A stretch of DNA of 51,082 nucleotides, taken from assembly GCF_009696465.1 (NCBI RefSeq), contig NZ_VULX01000017.1, positions 1 to 51,082 on the forward strand, in the 5' to 3' direction. The translations under genes and the position numbers were made by a program. Each line of letters starts with the position of its first letter. Within the stretch, counting starts at the first letter, position 1. Source of the stretch: Inconstantimicrobium porci (GTDB lineage: Bacteria > Bacillota > Clostridia > Clostridiales > Clostridiaceae). The notes below the pieces were generated by a model. That model was given only the letters and a program-made list of their open reading frames with translations. It was not told where the DNA came from and did not search any database. Below are positions 44,644 to 51,082 of this stretch, one piece after another.

Positions 44644-44742
44644 AGGGATTATATAAAGTTAATGCTAAGTATGATTACGAAACTGGACTTAATGTTTATG
44701 AACTTGATGATTGTAATTTCATATGAATAGAGGTGATAAATA

Positions 44743-45258
44743 ATGTCCATAGATTTTCAAAGTTTAAAAGTAAGTGGAATAAAAATTAATTATTACTTTA
44801 TATGCAAGAGGAAGTTGTGGCTTTTCTCAAAGGGAATTACTATGGAAAACGGAAATGACAGAGTTCTCGAAGGTTCAGTAGTTCATGAAGAATCTTATAG
44901 AAGAGAAAATACAAAAGAGCTGTTGATTGATAATCTTATCAGGGTTGATATTATAAATAAAGATTTTGTGAAAGAAGTTAAGATTTCAAGCAAAATGAAA
45001 GAAGCTGATAAAATGCAGCTACTATATTATCTTTATTATTTAAAACAGTTAGGTATTGATAGAGAAGGTACTATAAATTATGTAAAGGAAAAGAAAATCG
45101 AAAATATAAGTCTTACGCATGATAGTGAACTATTAATTGAAGATACTCTTAAAAATATAAAAAAGCTTTTAGAAGAAAAATATCCACCTAAAGTTGAAAA
45201 GTTTCCTTACTGCAAAAAATGTTCATACTTTGAATACTGCTATATAAGGGAGGAATAA
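44743..45258 (+). CDS. cas4: CRISPR-associated exonuclease Cas4
   Basis: 171 residues. RecB-type nuclease core: H48 (GSVVHEES), D69 (RVDI), E78-x-K80 (VKEVKISSK) and QLLYYLYYLK. Four cysteines for an iron-sulfur cluster: C21 and C157, C160, C166 (CKKCSYFEYC). It trims prespacers and checks the PAM during adaptation together with Cas1-Cas2. GAGGTG precedes the ATG; cas1 begins 3 bp after its stop. Confidence 0.95.
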   Translation: MSIDFQSLKVSGIKINYYFICKRKLWLFSKGITMENGNDRVLEGSVVHEESYRRENTKELLIDNLIRVDIINKDFVKEVKISSKMKEADKMQLLYYLYYLKQLGIDREGTINYVKEKKIENISLTHDSELLIEDTLKNIKKLLEEKYPPKVEKFPYCKKCSYFEYCYIREE

Positions 45259-45261
45259 AGT

Positions 45262-46245
45262 ATGGGACGTGAATACTATGTATTTAATAATGGTCAGTTA
45301 AGACGTAAAGAAAATACAATTTATTTTATAGATTGTGAGAATAATAAAAAAGCAATTCCTATAGAAGAAATAGAGCACCTTCATTTATTTGGTGAAATAG
45401 ATCTTAACACTAAGTTTTTAAATTACATTTCAAAATACAGTATTTTAATTAATGTTTATAACTATTATGGCTTTTATAGTGGCACATATTATTCCAAAAA
45501 GAAAAATGTTTCAGGACTGGTGCTTGTAAATCAGTCACGTTTGTATCTTGATAATTCATTGAGAGTTAAAATGGCAAAATCATTTATTGATTCTGCTAAT
45601 CATCATATGCTTAGAAATCTAAGAAGACATAAAGATAAAACTGCTAAATATATTACCATAATTGAGAATGAAAGAAAGATAATGAATTCAGCAGCTACTA
45701 TACAGGAGGTTATGGGGGCTGAAGGAAGAGCAAGAAATGCATATTATGCAGCTTTTAATAAATTTATAGATCAGGATTTCCATATGGATAAAAGACAGAA
45801 AAGACCTCCACAAGATCCGATAAATGCATTGATTTCGTTTGGAAATACAATGATGTATACTACTGTTCTAGGTGAAATATATAAAACACAGCTAGATCCA
45901 ACAATAAGTTATCTACATGAACCATCAACAAAACGTTTTTCATTAAGTCTTGATATATCAGAAATCTTTAAACCGCTTATTGTAGATAGTGTTATATTTT
46001 CAGTGATTAATAAAAAAATTATAAGAACATCTGATTTTAATATAAATAATGAAATGTGTTATTTAAATGAAAATGGCAAGAAAAAGTTTATAAGAGAATT
46101 GGAAAATAAGCTGTCAACTACAGTAAAGCACAGAATTTTAAATAGGAGCGTTTCTTATAGGACATTAATTAAACTAGAGTGTTATAAAATAATAAAGGCT
46201 GCTGTTGAAAATGAACCATATAAACCTTTGAAAGCGTGGTGGTAG
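45262..46245 (+). CDS. cas1: CRISPR integrase Cas1
   Basis: 327 residues, type I-B Cas1. Metal-binding residues E154 (MGAEGRARNAYY), H219 (YLHEPSTKRFSLSLD) and E234 (ISEIF) are all present, as is the N-terminal beta domain (REYYVFNNGQLRRKENTIYF). It forms the integrase complex with Cas2 and inserts spacers at the leader end. AGGGAGGAATAAAGT precedes the ATG. Cas2 starts 1 bp after the stop. Confidence 0.97.
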   Translation: MGREYYVFNNGQLRRKENTIYFIDCENNKKAIPIEEIEHLHLFGEIDLNTKFLNYISKYSILINVYNYYGFYSGTYYSKKKNVSGLVLVNQSRLYLDNSLRVKMAKSFIDSANHHMLRNLRRHKDKTAKYITIIENERKIMNSAATIQEVMGAEGRARNAYYAAFNKFIDQDFHMDKRQKRPPQDPINALISFGNTMMYTTVLGEIYKTQLDPTISYLHEPSTKRFSLSLDISEIFKPLIVDSVIFSVINKKIIRTSDFNINNEMCYLNENGKKKFIRELENKLSTTVKHRILNRSVSYRTLIKLECYKIIKAAVENEPYKPLKAWW

Positions 46246-46246
46246 A

Positions 46247-46510
46247 ATGTTCGTTATTTTGACTTATGATGTAGGCGAAAAAAGAGTTAACAGAGTAAGA
46301 AAATGCATCAAAAAATATTTGACATGGACACAGAATTCAGTTTTTGAAGGCGAAATAACTGTAGGAAAACTCCATAAATGTCTTGCTGATGTTAATAAGG
46401 ACATACTGCCTGCTGAAGATTCTCTTTATGTTTATGTTGTTAAAAATTCTCACAATATAACTAAGGAAGTAATTGGACAGGAAAAGAATTATGATGAATT
46501 ATTTCTATAA
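46247..46510 (+). CDS. cas2: CRISPR-associated protein Cas2
   Basis: 87 residues, MFVILTYDVGEKRVNRVRKC and YLTWTQNSVFEGEIT; ferredoxin-like fold with D8 in YDVGEKR. It is the central dimer of the Cas1-Cas2 integrase. It is the last gene of the operon, immediately followed by the array leader. Confidence 0.97.
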   Translation: MFVILTYDVGEKRVNRVRKCIKKYLTWTQNSVFEGEITVGKLHKCLADVNKDILPAEDSLYVYVVKNSHNITKEVIGQEKNYDELFL

Positions 46511-46815
46511 TAATTGATTTACTGCAAAATTGATGGAATAAAATTAAAATACACAAAGATTTGTGATTTATATACAGTTTATTTATAATAAAAGTATAAA
46601 AAATATATGTGATAATAATATGTTTTAGCACTTTTGCAGTAAAACCATAAAATTACAAATGATGTTCTAATTAAGAATTCATGCAGGTTTACAGTCAATT
46701 AAAAGAGACAGTTCGAAACACTACTAGAGGTGTACTGCAGATTGTTATTAATAATCGTGTTTTTAGACGCGTTAAAGGCGCTATTTTACTAGGTTTTATT
46801 TTGAGATTTTATTGG
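46511..46815 (+). promoter_or_regulatory. CRISPR leader
   Basis: A 305-bp non-coding AT-rich stretch between cas2 and the first repeat. It contains a widely spaced inverted repeat (TTTACTGCAAAA near 46518 and TTTTGCAGTAAA near 46635) and, near the array, GGCGCTATTTTACTAGG before the first GTTTT. Position and composition fit a leader with the array promoter and the Cas1-Cas2 docking site. No gene is seen. Confidence 0.8.
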
Positions 46816-49800
46816 GTTTTATATTAACTATGAGGAATGTAAAGCCTACTACAGGGTAACGACCATTAGTCAAGCTAGCAGTTTTATATTAACTATGAGG
46901 AATGTAAAGTTTAAACAGCATTTCAATTAAGTTATCCAGGTTGCAGTTTTATATTAACTATGAGGAATGTAAAGTTCTAAAAATAGAAGTACCCCCATAC
47001 ATTCCCATACGTTTTATATTAACTATGAGGAATGTAAAGATGGAAGAATTTTTAAAAGAGTTTGGGTTACCTGGAAGTTTTATATTAACTATGAGGAATG
47101 TAAAGCTTATATAAGAGTATAGACAAAAAGCTAGTAAATTAGTTTTATATTAACTATGAGGAATGTAAAGTTTAAAAGAATTATATCAAATAATGTAAAA
47201 ATAATAGTTTTATATTAACTATGAGGAATGTAAAGCCGTATATGCATGCAAAATTTGCACCATTAACTCTTGTTTTATATTAACTATGAGGAATGTAAAG
47301 TAAATTTCTTCTGCTTCTGCAAATGATAGAACTTCGTTTTATATTAACTATGAGGAATGTAAAGTAAAAGCAAACACCTACTTTTTTCTTAAACGCTACT
47401 CGTTTTATATTAACTATGAGGAATGTAAAGTTGTTCAGGTGTAATATAAAAATACTTAGTTTCATAGTTTTATATTAACTATGAGGAATGTAAAGACAAA
47501 CATTTACTACGTGGTTTAATGGGGTACATGAGTTTTATATTAACTATGAGGAATGTAAAGCTATAAGAGTCTTATTTGATATTGCTCGTTTTATCGTGTT
47601 TTATATTAACTATGAGGAATGTAAAGTTAACATAAACTTATGTTATAATAGAGGTACAAAGAGTTTTATATTAACTATGAGGAATGTAAAGACGAAAAGC
47701 AAAAGATTATAATTAAACCCACTTTTGGTTTTATATTAACTATGAGGAATGTAAAGCTTTTGTTTGTAACGGTTCAAGATTAGAAGACGTTTGTTTTATA
47801 TTAACTATGAGGAATGTAAAGAAAGAATTCGCTTTTACTTTTAGTTCAGTGTCTGTTGTTTTATATTAACTATGAGGAATGTAAAGTTAAAATATCCGAA
47901 GAAACTAAGAAGCAAGTAGGAGCGTTTTATATTAACTATGAGGAATGTAAAGTTTTACTATCTACTTAAATAGTTCAAGTTCTGTCTCGTTTTATATTAA
48001 CTATGAGGAATGTAAAGCATACTTTGATTTACACTATCACAAATTTTAAAATCGTTTTATATTAACTATGAGGAATGTAAAGTTGATATAGTTTTTTACA
48101 GAATCATTTGTTTCAAGGTTTTATATTAACTATGAGGAATGTAAAGACAAACATTTACTACGTGGTTTAATGGGGTACATGGTTTTATATTAACTATGAG
48201 GAATGTAAAGCAGGTACAAACCCAAAATGATTAGGGGTTGGGGGTTGTTTTATATTAACTATGAGGAATGTAAAGGTTAGTCTCAAAGCTATCTTGTATG
48301 TCCTTAATAGTGTTTTATATTAACTATGAGGAATGTAAAGTTCTATAAATTTAATAAAATTCAAGCACATCAAAAGGTTTTATATTAACTATGAGGAATG
48401 TAAAGGTATGTCAGTATTATAAGTTGTTACAACTGGTAAGGTTTTATATTAACTATGAGGAATGTAAAGAGTGCAGTGACTGATTTAAACATACATTCCT
48501 TTTCTGTTTTATATTAACTATGAGGAATGTAAAGGTCATAAATAGGATAAGCTTTATATGTTCTTCCATGTTTTATATTAACTATGAGGAATGTAAAGTA
48601 AGTTTACCCCAAGTGTTAGGCTCTATAACTCTATAGTTTTATATTAACTATGAGGAATGTAAAGTAATTGCAAACTTAATAAATACAGGAGATGTGCCGA
48701 GTTTTATATTAACTATGAGGAATGTAAAGTTAATGCATTTTTCAGATGAAAGTCTTGGAACAATGCGTTTTATATTAACTATGAGGAATGTAAAGATTCT
48801 ATGGACTCTATCTTCTGCTTGTGCTCTAGTTGTTTTATATTAACTATGAGGAATGTAAAGGTAATGAGAATATATCTTATCAACTCCCCACCCATATGTT
48901 TTATATTAACTATGAGGAATGTAAAGATCTAAGAGCGATTATGATAAGCAGTATAATTTGTTGTTTTATATTAACTATGAGGAATGTAAAGATAAGGTGG
49001 TATTCTGCTATGTTCTTGTAACTTCGTGTTTTATATTAACTATGAGGAATGTAAAGTTGCTAAACGAACTGGAATACCTGCTTTAAGCTGACGTTTTATA
49101 TTAACTATGAGGAATGTAAAGCTGCTCTAGAACGTACAGAATCATCGTGCGACTGTAGTTTTATATTAACTATGAGGAATGTAAAGGAGAAGGAAACTCC
49201 CGTCATTAGAGATAATTGTATACGTTTTATATTAACTATGAGGAATGTAAAGTAATAATGCCTTTATTTTCGGGAATAATCAAAGGGAAAGTTTTATATT
49301 AACTATGAGGAATGTAAAGTATATAGGTGGTAAAAGTGCTACTGGTCACGGAGAAGGTTTTATATTAACTATGAGGAATGTAAAGAACATACTAACATTG
49401 GTATTTGAGTTTGTACTTGCAGGTTTTATATTAACTATGAGGAATGTAAAGACATAAAAAAGTTGTGGAGCTAACAAAAAAGAATAGGTTTTATATTAAC
49501 TATGAGGAATGTAAAGCCTATATAGAAATATATAGTGTATAATCGGGGAAGGTTTTATATTAACTATGAGGAATGTAAAGTTTGTATCCCCCTGTATGAT
49601 TTCTTTTTCCATTACAGCGTTTTATATTAACTATGAGGAATGTAAAGATAAGCTGAATCATCAAGTTGTCGAAAGCTTAAACGGGTTTTATATTAACTAT
49701 GAGGAATGTAAAGATTACCTGGTAAAATAGGGATTGCATTAGGCTTTGTGTTTTATATTAACTATGAGGAATGTAAAGTCTGCATTACCTATTGAAGTAG

Positions 49801-50952
49801 TTTTTCTGTTTTTCGTTTTATATTAACTATGAGGAATGTAAAGGGAGTTGTTCGAATATCTCTTCATTTGTCATGCCTGTTTTATATTAACTATGAGGAA
49901 TGTAAAGACCAGATACAAAGTGATAAAGCTATAGAATTTATAGCGTTTTATATTAACTATGAGGAATGTAAAGTTTTAGTTCGTAACTGTTCCATAACTT
50001 CCCTTAGAGGTTTTATATTAACTATGAGGAATGTAAAGAAACAAGTTTGTTGTTCAAGAAAGTGTTCTAATGAAGTTTTATATTAACTATGAGGAATGTA
50101 AAGAGTAGAGTACACACGTTAATAGTGTGGAAGTGCGCAGGTTTTATATTAACTATGAGGAATGTAAAGATTTCTTTCTATTAATTTCTTTTTCCCGCAA
50201 AAATCGTTTTATATTAACTATGAGGAATGTAAAGATGCTCTTCATATGATTTAATACTGCTTTATTTATTGTTTTATATTAACTATGAGGAATGTAAAGA
50301 TGAAAACTGGATATTTTTTTTAAAACATATAGTGGGGTTTTATATTAACTATGAGGAATGTAAAGTGAGTCTTGCTATTGTGTATAATCTATTAATTTGA
50401 GGTTTTATATTAACTATGAGGAATGTAAAGACATCTTTGAAGGTTCTACTTGACTTCTTCCTAATGGTTTTATATTAACTATGAGGAATGTAAAGGTGGC
50501 AACTATAGATAATATAATATTGGATAGCTTAGTTTTATATTAACTATGAGGAATGTAAAGCTACTATAATTTACGGTAGCATTTAAAACTTTAGAAGGTT
50601 TTATATTAACTATGAGGAATGTAAAGCACACTATTTTGTAGACGATACTTCAATATATCAAGGTTTTATATTAACTATGAGGAATGTAAAGGAAGTTAGA
50701 TGATGAAGAGGCTGAGTATAGTTTTGGGTTTTATATTAACTATGAGGAATGTAAAGTAAATAAGTTAACTGCATTTATGCCAGTTTCTAAAGGTTTTATA
50801 TTAACTATGAGGAATGTAAAGTTGGCCTAAGTTTTTAGTTGTATCGTCTGTAAGAGTGTTTTATATTAACTATGAGGAATGTAAAGTTGATAAGTAAGTC
50901 TATAGCTTTCAATTGTTTTTCAGGTTTTATATTAACTATGAGGAATGTAAAG
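46816..50952 (+). CRISPR. type I-B CRISPR array, 64 repeats, 63 spacers
   Basis: Repeats of 29 bp begin GTTTTATATTAACTATGAGG and end AATGTAAAG. I counted 64 copies by position, all apparently identical, including the last one. Start-to-start distances are 64-67 bp, so spacers are 35-38 bp, mostly 36. The leader and cas2 lie at the 5' side, so new spacers are added there. The repeat type and cas set agree (type I-B). One spacer occurs twice (47496 and 48147). The perfect terminal repeat suggests that the distal end is not decayed or was rearranged. ORFs across the array are artefacts of the repeat. Confidence 0.98.
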
Positions 50953-51082
50953 AACCGGATTAACCCCTTTATATTGGACAAAATCTATTAAATTCTTCTT
51001 TTTTCTCAATATTATATCTTTATGCAAATTTTATCTAGATGCTCTCCAAGATAAAGAGTATAAAATTCCTTTGGTGGCATAT
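50953..51082. other. sequence downstream of the array
   Basis: AT-rich and non-coding as far as can be seen. The first 35-38 bases after the last repeat are not followed by another repeat. The window ends before any gene is reached. Confidence 0.5.

Noticed and set aside
48830-50086. ORFs running through the CRISPR array (48830-49021, 49829-50086 and a minus-strand one at 47280-47465)
   Set aside because: They repeat the translated CRISPR repeat (FYINYEECK, FILTMRNVK), have no ribosome binding site and cross spacers.
46816-50952. Self-targeting spacers against genes in this window
   Set aside because: None was noticed by eye, but a systematic comparison was not possible; a search of all 63 spacers against the genome would decide.
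1-51082. tRNA or rRNA genes
   Set aside because: No cloverleaf-like sequence with T-loop GTTCRA and CCA end, and no rRNA segment, was seen.

Overview
The window is AT-rich DNA, visibly about 30% G+C, with strong purine-rich ribosome binding sites and frequent TTG/GTG starts. Its gene families (YvrJ, GH25 lysozyme with SH3 repeats, TraX, CPBP protease, Rpn/PD-(D/E)XK proteins, a type I-B CRISPR-Cas system of the Cst1/Cst2 kind) point to a Clostridium or close relative. I cannot name the species from the sequence alone.

Layout. 1-11 kb is an accessory zone. It holds a broken DUF1848 gene fused to a 113-bp copy of part of yvrJ, a small secreted peptide followed by an ABC transporter, a MazG-like protein, yvrJ, an Rpn-type nuclease with an internal gap, a zinc-ribbon membrane protein, a DUF4160-DUF2442 pair, a decayed DUF4261 gene, a C-rich direct repeat and a predicted beta-propeller protein. 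11-16 kb has an rpsN-rpmG pair of the low-zinc type behind a palindromic operator candidate, a J-domain/TPR gene with a frameshift, an Hsp70 that has lost its first residues, and a GH25 lysozyme. 16-22 kb is mostly debris (two-component system, methyltransferase, other remnants) around an Rpn-family gene, an MFS exporter and a CPBP protease. 22-30 kb is a complete arginine operon, argGHCJBDF, behind two ArgR-box candidates. 30-37 kb has a transposase remnant, a chemotaxis receptor with a sigma-D-type promoter, a TraX protein, a TPR membrane protein and more remnants.

37.2-51 kb is a complete type I-B CRISPR-Cas locus: WYL regulator, cas6, cas8b (cst1-like), cas7 (cst2-like), cas5, cas3, cas4, cas1, cas2, an approximately 300-bp leader, and an array of 64 repeats (by my count) of 29 bp with 63 spacers of 35-38 bp. 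Cas6 processes the array transcript, Cas8b-Cas7-Cas5 with crRNA form Cascade, Cas3 degrades the target, and Cas4-Cas1-Cas2 add spacers. Four degenerate copies of the same repeat lie upstream of the cas operon, one spacer occurs twice, a strong hairpin separates the Cascade genes from cas3, and cas3 appears to have lost its last 30 codons to a 1-nt shift.

The most unusual signal is a dispersed family of about 110-nt elements (near 4.35, 4.9, 20.4, 33.8, 36.0 and 36.2 kb). Two copies have a promoter-like TTTAC-N19-TA(T/G)AAT upstream. Three copies share a conserved 5' block, a long outer stem whose sequence changes between copies while pairing is kept, and a conserved inner core. I read them as a family of structured small RNA genes. 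A second family (AGGTCACAGGTCA-type repeats with a GAAACTC/GGGAGTTTC hairpin) and a third motif (GCGTAGCGAA) are also dispersed. Many genes here are interrupted by internal deletions or single-base shifts, so this is either a decaying region or a sequence with uncorrected errors.
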